Source: Amycolatopsis lurida
GTDB lineage: Bacteria; Actinomycetota; Actinomycetes; Mycobacteriales; Pseudonocardiaceae
Length of the DNA: 64,000 nt
Reading direction: 5' to 3'
Assembly (NCBI RefSeq): GCF_900105055.1
Contig: NZ_FNTA01000004.1
Span: 3,813,501-3,877,500 of the forward strand
Below are positions 8,388-16,329 of the stretch, piece after piece. The translations under genes and the position numbers were made by a program. The first letter of the stretch is position 1; each line of letters starts with the position of its first letter. Under the pieces are notes generated by a model. It did not search any database and was not told the origin of the DNA. It saw only the letters and a list, made by a program, of their open reading frames with translations.

Positions 8388-9793
8388 ACCTGGGCCTCCA
8401 GCGACCGGTAGTCGATCTTGCCGCTGGCGAGCAGCGGCACGGTGTCGATGGGTCGGACGTCGAACCCGCTCGTGTGCAGGTGCAGCCGCTCGGACAGCGC
8501 CTTCGCGGCGTCCTTGCAGATCTCCTTGGCGCCGTCGCCTTCCGGCAGCTCCGCGAACAGGACGACCTTGTCCCCGGCCGGGACGGCCGCCACGACGTCG
8601 ATCCCCACCGAGGCGGAACGCACGGCGTGCTCGAGATCATCCAGGCTGACCCGGTTGCCGAAGACCTTGCCGATCCGCTTGAGCCGCCCGGTGATGTAGA
8701 GGAAGCCGTCCTCGTCGAGGTAGCCGAGGTCGCCGGTGGCCAGCACGCCGCCGTACTCGTCGCCCGCGGCCAGCCCGGCCTCGTCCTCGGCGTACCCCAT
8801 CATCACGTTGGGCCCGCGGTAGACGACCTCGCCGACGATCTTCGGATGCGTGGTCTCGGAACCGTCCCCGCGCCGGATCGCGAACGAGCCGCCGGGCAGC
8901 GCGGGCCCGGCCGAGCCGAGCTTCTCCGCGAGCCGTTCCGCCGGGACGGTGGTCATCCGCGGCGCGGCCTCGGTCTGCCCGTACATCACGAACATCCGCC
9001 CGCCGACCTCGCGGATCTTGTCGTTGAACCGGGCGACGAGGTCGTCGCGCAGCTTTCCGCCCGCCTGGGTGAGTGTACGCAAGGTCGGGTACTTCGCCGG
9101 GTCGAACTTGAGGCGCCGCAACATCTCGTAGTGATACGGCACGCCCGCGAGCGAAGTGACCTTGTGCTCGTTGACCGCGTCCCAGAACCCGCGCCCGAGC
9201 ACGCCGGAGGGCTCGATGACCACGGTCGCGCCGCGGACGAGATGCGAGTTCAGCACGGACAGGCCGTAGCTGTAGTGCAAGGGGAGGCTGGTCGGCGCGA
9301 CCTCGTCTCGGTCGATGCCGAGCACCTCGGCGATCGCGTCGGCGTTGGCGAGCATCGCGCCGCGCGAGAGCCGGACCAGCTTCGGGTTGCCGGTGGAACC
9401 GCTGGTGGGCAGCAGGACCGCGAGCTGCGGATGTGGCTCGACACCTTCGGCGGACTCCCGAACCCAGTGTCGGTCGGAGACCCCATAACCCTCGGGGGCG
9501 GGCGCGTCCGGCGCGGACAGCACGGCGGCCGGGCGGAAACGCTCGATGAGCCCCGCCAGCACGTCGGCGTCCAGCGCCGGGTCGATCAACGCGATCGCGC
9601 GGCCCGCCTCGAACGCGCCGAGATAGTTCAGGACGCTTTCGAGGTCCACCGACATCCGCGCGAACAACGCGCCCGGCGGCATCAGCGACAACGCGGCACC
9701 CACGCGGGTGGCCTCGGTGCCGAGTTCCTCGCCTTCGAGCGTCCTGCCGCTCGTGACGTCGATCAGGCGCGCACCCACACCCAGAAGGGTCAT
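8384..9793 (-). CDS. Acyl-AMP ligase (ANL superfamily)
   Basis: The protein has 469 residues and is an AMP-forming acyl-CoA/acyl-ACP synthetase. The phosphate-binding loop PTSGSTGNPK is at residues 129-138, the A5 motif YGQTEAAPRM at 271-280, and the TGD and GRLKRIGK hinge motifs follow. The C-terminal GKIDYRSLE supplies the catalytic lysine of the thioester-forming step. The ATG has a GGAGG site about 8 bases upstream. Its position two genes from an acyl carrier protein suggests that it loads an acid onto that carrier, but CoA cannot be excluded. The C-terminal domain is short and no condensation domain is present. It is the first gene of the ligase-luxE-luxC overlapped trio. Confidence 0.85.
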   Translation of the reverse strand: MTLLGVGARLIDVTSGRTLEGEELGTEATRVGAALSLMPPGALFARMSVDLESVLNYLGAFEAGRAIALIDPALDADVLAGLIERFRPAAVLSAPDAPAPEGYGVSDRHWVRESAEGVEPHPQLAVLLPTSGSTGNPKLVRLSRGAMLANADAIAEVLGIDRDEVAPTSLPLHYSYGLSVLNSHLVRGATVVIEPSGVLGRGFWDAVNEHKVTSLAGVPYHYEMLRRLKFDPAKYPTLRTLTQAGGKLRDDLVARFNDKIREVGGRMFVMYGQTEAAPRMTTVPAERLAEKLGSAGPALPGGSFAIRRGDGSETTHPKIVGEVVYRGPNVMMGYAEDEAGLAAGDEYGGVLATGDLGYLDEDGFLYITGRLKRIGKVFGNRVSLDDLEHAVRSASVGIDVVAAVPAGDKVVLFAELPEGDGAKEICKDAAKALSERLHLHTSGFDVRPIDTVPLLASGKIDYRSLEAQV

Positions 9794-9860
9794 TACAGAT
9801 CAATCCTCCGACCGATTTCCGACCGCGATCGGTCCGGCAGGGCGGCCGCACGCGCCCTCA

Positions 9861-10589
9861 TCACAGGACCAAGCCTCCGTCGATGCCCAGCACCTGCCCG
9901 GTGATGAAGGAAGCGTCGTCACTGACGAGGAACCGGATCGCGTTCGCCACGTCTTCGGGGGTCCCCAGCCGCCCGAGCGGGGTCTTGCCGATGTTCTCGG
10001 CCTTGGCCTCCTCGGTCAGGCCCGAGGTCAGGTCGGTGTCGATGACGCCGGGTGCCACCGCGTTGACCCGGATCCCGGACCGGCCGAGTTCCTTCGCGGC
10101 CGAACGCGCGATGTTCGCCACCGCCGCCTTCGAGGCCGCGTACACCGTCTGACCGGCGCTGCCGTGCTCGCCGACGATCGAGGCCAGCACCACGATGGCG
10201 CCGGTTTTCTTGCGCATCATCGCCCTGGCCGCGGCCTGGACGGTGTGCAGCGTGCCGGCGACGTTCGTGCTCAGCGTGGTGTCGACCAGTTCCTCGCGGA
10301 TCATGCCGAGGAGCGCGTCCTCCATGATCCCGGCGTTGGCGACCACGATGTCGAGCTTGCCGTGCTCCTTGGCCACGCCGCGGACCAGCGTCGACACGGC
10401 CTTGGCGTCGGTGACGTCCAGGGCGAGCCCGCTCGCGGCCCCCGCCGCGGCGGCCGCTTCCTTGGCCTTCGCCTCGTCACGGCCGGTCAGGACGACGGTG
10501 GCGCCGGCCTCGGCGAGCGCCCGCGCGGTGGCCAGCCCGATACCCCGGGTCCCCCCGGTGACCAGGGCGATCCTGCCTTCCAGCATCAC
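9861..10589 (-). CDS. SDR family 3-oxoacyl-ACP reductase (FabG-like)
   Basis: The protein has 242 residues, a normal FabG length. It has the glycine-rich cofactor motif TGGTRGIG at residues 11-18, the NAG motif near 85, Asn109, Ser137, and the YxxxK pair Tyr150 and Lys154. FabG enzymes reduce 3-oxoacyl-ACP to 3-hydroxyacyl-ACP with NADPH. The start codon overlaps the stop of the acyl carrier protein gene by four bases, so the carrier is the likely substrate holder. A 3-hydroxyacyl thioester is the donor type used by LpxA acyltransferases, and an LpxA-like gene is two positions upstream. Other alcohol or sugar substrates remain possible because SDR proteins are versatile. Confidence 0.85.
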   Translation of the reverse strand: MMLEGRIALVTGGTRGIGLATARALAEAGATVVLTGRDEAKAKEAAAAAGAASGLALDVTDAKAVSTLVRGVAKEHGKLDIVVANAGIMEDALLGMIREELVDTTLSTNVAGTLHTVQAAARAMMRKKTGAIVVLASIVGEHGSAGQTVYAASKAAVANIARSAAKELGRSGIRVNAVAPGVIDTDLTSGLTEEAKAENIGKTPLGRLGTPEDVANAIRFLVSDDASFITGQVLGIDGGLVL

Positions 10590-10825
10590 TTGGACTGGAG
10601 ATCGGTCACCATGTCGACGGCGACCTTGAAACTGGACATGTCGATCACCTGGTCGGTGTCGAACTCCACATCGAACTCGTCCTCGATGGCGGCGACCAGC
10701 GCCATGTGACCGACCGAGTCCCAGGCTTCGATGTCGCGGTACTTCAGGTTTTCGACATCGACATCGCCGTCGAGGTCCAGCGCCTCGACGAAGACCTCAC
10801 GCAGCTTGCCGGCGACTTCCGCCAT
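10586..10825 (-). CDS. Dedicated acyl carrier protein
   Basis: The protein has 79 residues, typical for an acyl carrier protein. It is acidic and carries the phosphopantetheine site DSVGHM with the modified serine at residue 37. A phosphopantetheinyl transferase must act in trans. The gene lies 10 bases after the LpxA-like gene start-to-stop unit in transcription order and overlaps the FabG-like gene by ATGA. It is probably not the housekeeping FabD/FabF-linked carrier, because no fatty acid synthase genes adjoin it. It most likely presents an acyl group to the LpxA-like transferase or to the LuxC/LuxE pair. Confidence 0.9.
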   Translation of the reverse strand: MAEVAGKLREVFVEALDLDGDVDVENLKYRDIEAWDSVGHMALVAAIEDEFDVEFDTDQVIDMSSFKVAVDMVTDLQSK

Positions 10826-10835
10826 GTCCGTACTC

Positions 10836-11567
10836 CTAATGCTCTACGCGTGGACGGGCGTCCCACGCCTTCACCAAGGTAGAGAGGTCGCCGGGCAGCC
10901 GATCGGCCAGCCCGTCCTCAGGGAGACCGCCCTTACCCTTCAGCCACGGCCCCAGTGCCTCGATGGTGGCCTCGTCCAGTCCGCGGCGGGACAACCCCAC
11001 GGTGTTGACGCCGGTCACCCGCGCGGGGTTGCCGACGGCGATGGTGAACGCGCCCACCTCCTTGCGGACCGCGGAGCTCATCCCGACCATCGCGCCGGGG
11101 CCGACCACGACCCGCTGGTGCAGGATCGCGCCCATGCCCAGGTTCGCCCCGGACCAGATGTGGCAGTGGCCGCCGGTGACGACGTTCGAAGCGACCGTGA
11201 CGGCGTCCTCGACGATGCAATCGTGGGCGATGTGAGAGCCGCGGAGGAAATAGCCACCGTCGCCGAGGGAGGTGGTGCGCCAGGTGCCCTGGTGCACGCT
11301 GACGTACTCCCGGATCCGGTTCCGGCTGCCGACGACGACTCCGTGGCCGTCGTGATCGGGATCACCGTTCGGCGGGGTCTCCCAGGCGGCGGGGTGCTCG
11401 CGGCCGCGGTCCTCACCCGGGGTCCCGATGGTCACGTGCGGGCCGATCCAGTTGCCGTCCCCGATACGCGTGGGGCCCACGATGACCGTGAACGGTCCGA
11501 TGACGTTGTCTTCACCGAGCTCGACACCCTCGCCGATGACTGCCGTCGGGTGGATGCGGTTCACCAC
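10836..11567 (-). CDS. LpxA-like left-handed beta-helix acyltransferase
   Basis: The protein has 243 residues, close to LpxA (about 260). Hexapeptide repeats begin at once (IHPTAVIGEG, VELGEDNVIG) and continue to about residue 185. The motif SHIAHDC at residues 111-117 places His115 where LpxA has its catalytic histidine, and IREYVSVHQGT at 85-95 matches the LpxA substrate loop. A loop of about 25 residues rich in Gly, Pro and His (50-75) interrupts the coils. LpxA transfers a 3-hydroxyacyl chain from ACP to UDP-GlcNAc or UDP-GlcNAc3N. Two tandem GTG codons can start it; the first, with GGA six bases upstream, is used here. It is divergent from the aminotransferase gene. Confidence 0.8.
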   Translation of the reverse strand: MVNRIHPTAVIGEGVELGEDNVIGPFTVIVGPTRIGDGNWIGPHVTIGTPGEDRGREHPAAWETPPNGDPDHDGHGVVVGSRNRIREYVSVHQGTWRTTSLGDGGYFLRGSHIAHDCIVEDAVTVASNVVTGGHCHIWSGANLGMGAILHQRVVVGPGAMVGMSSAVRKEVGAFTIAVGNPARVTGVNTVGLSRRGLDEATIEALGPWLKGKGGLPEDGLADRLPGDLSTLVKAWDARPRVEH

Positions 11568-11724
11568 GTGAGTTCCGTTCGTCGTGGCTGGAGGCAGCCT
11601 GGGGTATTGGGCGCTTCGGCGGTCCCGGTAACGTGTGGCGCGCGCCAGCGCGGGCGGCCGGGCGCAGAAACGGCAGCTCACCGTACCGGACGCACCTGAA
11701 CGCCCCGTCGAGAGAGACTTGCAG

Positions 11725-12831
11725 ATGATCCCCATTACCGTGGTCGACGTCCGTGACGCGGAGGACCTCGTCGTCGAGGTGCTCCGATCCGGCGTCATCG
11801 CACAGGGACCGATGGTCAAGCGCTTCGAGGACGCGTTCGCGAACGTTTCCGGCACCGAACACGCGATCGCCGTCAACAACGGCACCACCGCGCTGGTCGC
11901 CGCCATCCAGGCGCTCGACCTGCGGCCGGGTGACGAGGTCATCACCTCGCCGTTCACCTTCGTGGCGACCCTGAACGCGATCCTGGAAGCCGGCGCGACC
12001 GTCCGCTTCGCCGACATCCGGCGCGACGACTTCGCGATCGACCCGGACGCCGCGGCCGCGGCGATCACCGACCGCACCAAGGTCCTCATGCCCGTGCACC
12101 TCTACGGGCAGACCGCGGACATGGGCAAGCTCGCGCCGCTGGCCGCCGAGCACGGGCTCCAGGTCATCGAGGACTCCGCGCAGGCCGTCGGCGCGTCGTT
12201 CCAGGGCAAGCAGGCCGGCTCCTTCGGCATCGGCTGCTTTTCCTTGTACGCCACCAAGAACGTGACCACCGCCGAGGGCGGCATGATCACCACGGACGAC
12301 GACGAGCTGGCCGACAGCCTGCGTGTGCTGCGCAACCAGGGCATGCGTTCCCGCTACGAGTACGAGGTCGCCGGGCACAACTACCGGATGACCGACCTGC
12401 ACGCCGCCGTCGGCATCCCGCAGCTGGAGAAGCTGGACCAGCTCACGGCGGCCCGCCAGGCCAACGCGAAGCGCCTCACCGAGGGCCTCGCCGGCACCCC
12501 GGGCCTCGACGTCCCGCGGGTCCTGCCGGGCCGCGAACACGTATGGCACCAGTACACGGTGCTGGTCGGCCCGCACGCCTTCCTCTCGCGGGACGAACTC
12601 GCCGCCGCCCTCACCGAAAAGGGCATCGGCAACGGGATCTACTACCCGAAGATCGTCTTCGACTACGAGTGCTACCGAAACCATCCGCAGATCCCCGACG
12701 CGCGTGTCGAGGACTTCCCGGTGGCGTCGTCCATCGTCACGCAGGCGCTTTCGCTGCCGGTGCACCCGTACCTTTCCGAGTCCGATCTGGACACCATCAT
12801 CGAAACCGTCCGCGAGGCACTCGGCGCATGA
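11725..12831 (+). CDS. DegT/DnrJ/EryC1 sugar aminotransferase (GnnB/WbpE-like)
   Basis: The protein has 368 residues and is a PLP-dependent nucleotide-sugar aminotransferase. The cofactor lysine is Lys178 in SLYATKN, with Asp150 in VIEDSAQ contacting the pyridine nitrogen and NNGTTAL at 51-57 binding phosphate. ATG at 11725 was preferred over an earlier in-frame ATG because homology starts at MIPITVVDV and an AGAGAG element precedes it. Its stop overlaps the dehydrogenase gene by ATGA. A DegT aminotransferase paired with a Gfo/Idh dehydrogenase makes 3-amino sugars in both the GnnA/GnnB and the WbpB/WbpE pathways. The adjacent LpxA-like gene favours the Gnn type, but this is inference. Confidence 0.88.
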   Translation: MIPITVVDVRDAEDLVVEVLRSGVIAQGPMVKRFEDAFANVSGTEHAIAVNNGTTALVAAIQALDLRPGDEVITSPFTFVATLNAILEAGATVRFADIRRDDFAIDPDAAAAAITDRTKVLMPVHLYGQTADMGKLAPLAAEHGLQVIEDSAQAVGASFQGKQAGSFGIGCFSLYATKNVTTAEGGMITTDDDELADSLRVLRNQGMRSRYEYEVAGHNYRMTDLHAAVGIPQLEKLDQLTAARQANAKRLTEGLAGTPGLDVPRVLPGREHVWHQYTVLVGPHAFLSRDELAAALTEKGIGNGIYYPKIVFDYECYRNHPQIPDARVEDFPVASSIVTQALSLPVHPYLSESDLDTIIETVREALGA

Positions 12832-13787
12832 CCGCCCACAGGATCGCCCTCATCGGCACCGGGAACATGGGCTCGCTGCACGCCCGTGTGCTGGCCGCGA
12901 ACGAGCGCGTGGACCTCGTCCGGGTGATCGATCCGCGTGAAGAGGCGGGACGCAAGGTCGCCGACCGCTACGAAACCCAGTGGACGCCCGAAATCGGCTC
13001 TCTGTCCGATGTGGACGCCGTCGTGCTCGCTTCGGCCACCGAGGCGCATTACGAGCTGGCGCAGGAGATCCTGGGCCAGGGCAAGCCGATGCTGGTCGAG
13101 AAGCCGGTGTGCAACAGCTTCGAGTTCTCCCAGGAAATCGTCTCGTTGTCGGCGAAGAAGGACGTCCCGCTGATGTGCGGGCTCCTGGAGCGCTACAACC
13201 CGGCCGTGATGACCGCGCGGGCGCTGGTCAACGAGCCGATCCACCTGATGGCCCGTCGCCACGGCCCGTACGCGCCGCGGATCAAGACCGGTGTGGCGTG
13301 GGACCTGCTGGTGCACGACGTCGACCTGGCGATCCAGTTCTTCGGCGGCGCGACCCCGCAGCGGGTCGCCTCCGGCGCGGGCTACTTCCACCCCAGCTCC
13401 GTCGAAGGCGCCGAGGACACCATCGAGACGGTGCTGTCGTTCGAATCCGGGCTCGCCACGGTTTCCGCGTCCCGCCTCGGCCAGCGCAAGGTCCGCTCGC
13501 TCTGGGTGTCCGAACTGGACCGCATGATCGAGATCGACCTGCTTCGCCGCGACGTCACCATCTACCGCCACGTCTCGCACGACTCGGTCACCGAAGACGG
13601 TCTCGGCTACCGTCAGCAGACCGTCATCGAGATCCCGGAACTGGTCACCGCGCGCGAGCCGCTCGCGACGCAGCTGGACCGGTTCGCCGATCTGCTCGAA
13701 GGCAAGGTCGACGCCGACACCGAGCGGGACCTGATCCTTCCGTCGCATGCCGTCGTCGACCAAGTGCTGACGCAGGCCGCGGCCTGA
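12828..13787 (+). CDS. Gfo/Idh/MocA nucleotide-sugar dehydrogenase (GnnA/WbpB-like)
   Basis: The protein has 319 residues. It has an N-terminal Rossmann fold with GTGNMG at residues 10-15 and the family EKP motif at 91-93 (Lys92). A substrate domain follows, in which LLVHDVDLA near 160-168 supplies the conserved histidine and aspartates. The coupled aminotransferase suggests that it oxidises the C3 hydroxyl of a UDP-hexosamine or its uronate to a 3-keto sugar, as GnnA and WbpB do. The stop codon abuts the stop of the convergent membrane protein gene with no bases between, so there is no room for a conventional terminator outside coding sequence. Confidence 0.87.
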   Translation: MTAHRIALIGTGNMGSLHARVLAANERVDLVRVIDPREEAGRKVADRYETQWTPEIGSLSDVDAVVLASATEAHYELAQEILGQGKPMLVEKPVCNSFEFSQEIVSLSAKKDVPLMCGLLERYNPAVMTARALVNEPIHLMARRHGPYAPRIKTGVAWDLLVHDVDLAIQFFGGATPQRVASGAGYFHPSSVEGAEDTIETVLSFESGLATVSASRLGQRKVRSLWVSELDRMIEIDLLRRDVTIYRHVSHDSVTEDGLGYRQQTVIEIPELVTAREPLATQLDRFADLLEGKVDADTERDLILPSHAVVDQVLTQAAA

Positions 13788-14543
13788 TCATTTGGTGAGG
13801 CGCTGGCCCCGCGCGTCGTACGCGATGAGGGGGGTGAGCACGTACGGAGACTCCACCTGGCCTGGGTCGAACCAGAAGATGACGACCGACGGGTCCTCGC
13901 TCCACGGGACGACCCTGGCCTCGACCGGTTTCCCGCGGACGGTACTGGTGATCCGGGCCGCCGGACCCGAGAAGTAGCCGAACACCGGCACGAACGTGCC
14001 CCGGATCAGGTCGCCGCCGTCCACGGCGTGGAAACCGAACGACCGGTCGGATCCCTTGAATTCGTTGGCGGCCAAGAGCGCGTCGTAGTCGCCGGCCCGG
14101 TTGCGGTACGCGACCTGCAGGCCGAACTTGACGTCCGCCATCTGCGGCTCGTCGATCGCGAAGGCGTGGATCACCAGCTCACGGCCGTCTTCACCCTTGA
14201 TCCCGAGCGGGATCGCCTCCCCGAAAGGCTGTTCCGACGGAGCCTCGGTGATCGCCGGGGCCGGAGCCGGCGCCGGGGCCGGGGCCGACGCCGACGGTGG
14301 GGTGGGCGCGCTCGCGGCGGGCGGAAGCGGCTGCTGTTCGGGGGACGAGCCCTTGAGCGCGACCGCGCCGACGATGACCAGCACCGTCACCAGAGTGGCG
14401 GCGACCCCGCCCGCGCCGGTCGCGAGACGGCGGCGACGGCGGATCCGCCTGCCCTTGGTCATGATCGCGCCGAGGTCGGGTTCGGCGAAGTCCTCGGCAG
14501 GCGGTTCCCGCAATGCCGAACGCAGCGTCTCGAGGTCGGTCAT
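13788..14543 (-). CDS. Single-pass membrane protein, likely anti-sigma partner
   Basis: The protein has 251 residues. A short cytoplasmic N-terminus (about 36 residues, ending in a run of arginines) precedes one membrane helix near 40-65, a Pro/Ala/Ser-rich linker to about residue 105, and an exported domain. The start overlaps the stop of the SigE-type sigma gene (ATGA), the usual arrangement for a sigma factor and its membrane regulator. No zinc anti-sigma motif (HxxxCxxC) is seen, so the inhibitory role rests on context. The exported domain lacks cysteines and resembles no enzyme I can name. Confidence 0.65.
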   Translation of the reverse strand: MTDLETLRSALREPPAEDFAEPDLGAIMTKGRRIRRRRRLATGAGGVAATLVTVLVIVGAVALKGSSPEQQPLPPAASAPTPPSASAPAPAPAPAPAITEAPSEQPFGEAIPLGIKGEDGRELVIHAFAIDEPQMADVKFGLQVAYRNRAGDYDALLAANEFKGSDRSFGFHAVDGGDLIRGTFVPVFGYFSGPAARITSTVRGKPVEARVVPWSEDPSVVIFWFDPGQVESPYVLTPLIAYDARGQRLTK

Positions 14544-15082
14544 CGTCCCAGCCCCCCGATCAGTTCCGTTCCGTCCTCCGCGGTGATCCGCAGCTTGCTC
14601 AGGGCGCGGGAGTTGGTGCTCTTCACGGTGCCGATCGAGACACCCAGTTCGCCGGCCACGTCGGATTCCTTCAAATCGAAGAAATGCCTGAGCACCACGA
14701 CGGCCCTTTCCCGGTCTGTGAGCGTACGCAACGCGTCAAGCAGCCATTTCCGCTGGACGACGGCGCCGGCGACGTCCAAGCCGCTCGGCTGCTCGGGGAT
14801 GTCCTCCGTGGCGTTCTCCCGGATCGGGCGCCGCCAGCCGTCGATCACATGGTTGACGAGGACCTGTCGCGCGTACGCGTACGCGTCTTTACGGCGTACG
14901 CGCGACCAGGCCGCATACGTTTTCGCGAGCGCCGTCTGGGTGGCGTCCTCGGCCTGATGACGGTCGCTGGTGAGCAGGTAGGCGGCATGCTGAAGACGGT
15001 TCGCCGAGTTCCGCACGAACTCGACGAACTCGTCATCGCCGCGAGCCACCCTGGTCCTCATCTCCGTTCGACGGTTGGCCAC
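14540..15082 (-). CDS. SigE-family ECF RNA polymerase sigma factor
   Basis: The protein has 180 residues, with sigma region 2 near 15-85 (AYLLTSDRHQAEDATQTAL) and region 4 near 110-165, where GVSIGTVKS is the recognition helix. Actinobacterial SigE-family sigma factors of this type start with FxEFVR-like sequence, seen here as DDEFVEFVRNSA. The GTG at 15082 has no clear ribosome site. ATG at 15061 is an alternative and would shorten the protein by seven residues. The gene is cotranscribed with its membrane partner. Nothing in the sequence identifies the signal. Its position splits the glycan locus, so control of that locus is possible but unproven. Confidence 0.85.
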   Translation of the reverse strand: MANRRTEMRTRVARGDDEFVEFVRNSANRLQHAAYLLTSDRHQAEDATQTALAKTYAAWSRVRRKDAYAYARQVLVNHVIDGWRRPIRENATEDIPEQPSGLDVAGAVVQRKWLLDALRTLTDRERAVVVLRHFFDLKESDVAGELGVSIGTVKSTNSRALSKLRITAEDGTELIGGLGR

Positions 15083-15103
15083 AGGAAAGGTTGCCTCGAC
15101 CGC

Positions 15104-15670
15104 TCAGTCCTTCCGGCGGGTGAACCGGAGCGCGACGACGAGCCCGGCCACGACCACGGCGACCGCGAGGACGATCCACACCCAGGCCGGCACCAGGCCT
15201 TCCGGAGTGGTCTCACCCGCCTGCGGTGCCGGGGAGGCGCTGCTCGCCGGGGCCTGGCCGGCGGCCGGGGCCTGGCTCGACGGGCTCGGGGCGGCAGCCG
15301 GGGCGCTGAGGGTGAACTTCACCGAGCCGCTCGCGGCATGCGAATCGTCGAAGGCCACCTTGTAGCGGAGGGTGTACTCGCCCGCCGGCCCGACGGCCTG
15401 GACCGGCGCCGTGACGACCGTGTCGGCGACCTCCGCCCGGCCGACCGTCCACGACGCGTTCTCCGGTCCGGTGATCTGGATCGGGTTGTCGTCCGCGAGG
15501 GTGACCGGCCCCGAGAAGGTCAGCTTGATCTGTGTCGGCGGTGTCGTCAGCGAAGCGCCCCTGGCCGGGTCACTGCTCTTCAGCTCCGAATGGGCCATCG
15601 CCGGGGTCGCGGCGCCCATCAGGGCCAACCCGGCGACCAGCAACGACGCGCCGAACCGCTTGAACCTCAT
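15104..15670 (-). CDS. CopC-domain exported copper-binding protein
   Basis: The protein has 188 residues. A signal peptide ends at about residue 26 (ATPAMA), so the mature protein begins His-Ser-Glu, the conserved N-terminal copper ligand of CopC/YobA proteins. The beta-sandwich domain runs to about residue 122 with a DDSHAASG motif carrying the second histidine. An Ala/Pro/Ser linker and one C-terminal membrane helix with an RRK tail anchor it outside the cell. No CopD partner is adjacent. It lies 21 bases upstream of the sigma factor gene in the same orientation and could be cotranscribed with it. Confidence 0.87.
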   Translation of the reverse strand: MRFKRFGASLLVAGLALMGAATPAMAHSELKSSDPARGASLTTPPTQIKLTFSGPVTLADDNPIQITGPENASWTVGRAEVADTVVTAPVQAVGPAGEYTLRYKVAFDDSHAASGSVKFTLSAPAAAPSPSSQAPAAGQAPASSASPAPQAGETTPEGLVPAWVWIVLAVAVVVAGLVVALRFTRRKD

Positions 15671-15753
15671 CTGACACCCTTCTCAGCGGGAACTCCCCGC
15701 CCGAGCCTAGTAGCCGGATGCCACGGTGCGGTGGTTCCCGCTCGTGAGCGCGA

Positions 15754-16329
15754 TCAGGGGCGCTGCGCGTGCCGGGTGGTCAGCGCGTCGAGGTCGAAGG
15801 TGAGCGGGGTTCCGTCGAAGTCGAGACTCACCTTGCCGGTGTGCTCGCCGAAGTTCTCGTACTCGCCGTCGATCAAACGGTAGGTGGTCATGCTCGCCGG
15901 TTCTTCGAGGTCGACGATCCAGTAGTGCTCGATGCCGACTTCGGCGTATTCGGAGAACTTGGTGACCCGGTCGGTGCGGACGGTGCCCTCGGAGAGGACC
16001 TCGATGACCAGCCGCAGGTCTTGAGCCGCGTATCGTGCCGGGTTTCTTTCCACGAGCTCCGTCGCCGCGACGAGAACGTCCGGTACGCGAACCGTCAACG
16101 GAAGTTCCGAGACAATGAACTCGGCTTCAGAAAGAGCCATAAGCGCTTCAGGCAGCTGTTCGTTGAGCAAGTAGCCCAGGCGAGTGACCGCGAGCTGATG
16201 GAACGACATCGGCCGGGGGGCCTCGACCAGCACTCCTTCGACGACTTCTGCGCGGTGTTCCGGGTCTTTCGGCAACGCGGCCCAGTCGTCGAGCGTCAGG
16301 AGGCGGTGAGGCCACTGCACGACACTCAT
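15754..16329 (-). CDS. Uma2 family putative restriction-endonuclease-like protein
   Basis: The protein has 191 residues and fits the Uma2 (DUF820) family, which has a PD-(D/E)XK nuclease-like fold and is common in actinobacteria and cyanobacteria. Visible features are EVVEGVLVEAPRP near the N-terminus, VRVPDVLV with the active-site aspartate, and LVIEVLSEGT with the glutamate near residue 110. ATG at 16329 was chosen because a GGAGGAG site lies 6 bases upstream; an earlier in-frame start would add a basic 14-residue tail without such a site. Biological function is not established for the family. No partner gene is obvious. Confidence 0.8.
   Translation of the reverse strand: MSVVQWPHRLLTLDDWAALPKDPEHRAEVVEGVLVEAPRPMSFHQLAVTRLGYLLNEQLPEALMALSEAEFIVSELPLTVRVPDVLVAATELVERNPARYAAQDLRLVIEVLSEGTVRTDRVTKFSEYAEVGIEHYWIVDLEEPASMTTYRLIDGEYENFGEHTGKVSLDFDGTPLTFDLDALTTRHAQRP

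Noticed and set aside
7339..8640. Longer LuxC frame extending far upstream of the chosen ATG
   Set aside because: The extension lies out of frame over the LuxE-like gene and has no family similarity; ATG at 7338 overlaps the LuxE stop as expected.
6088..9793. Bioluminescence (lux) operon
   Set aside because: Only LuxC and LuxE relatives are present; luxA, luxB and luxD are absent and neighbours are sugar genes.
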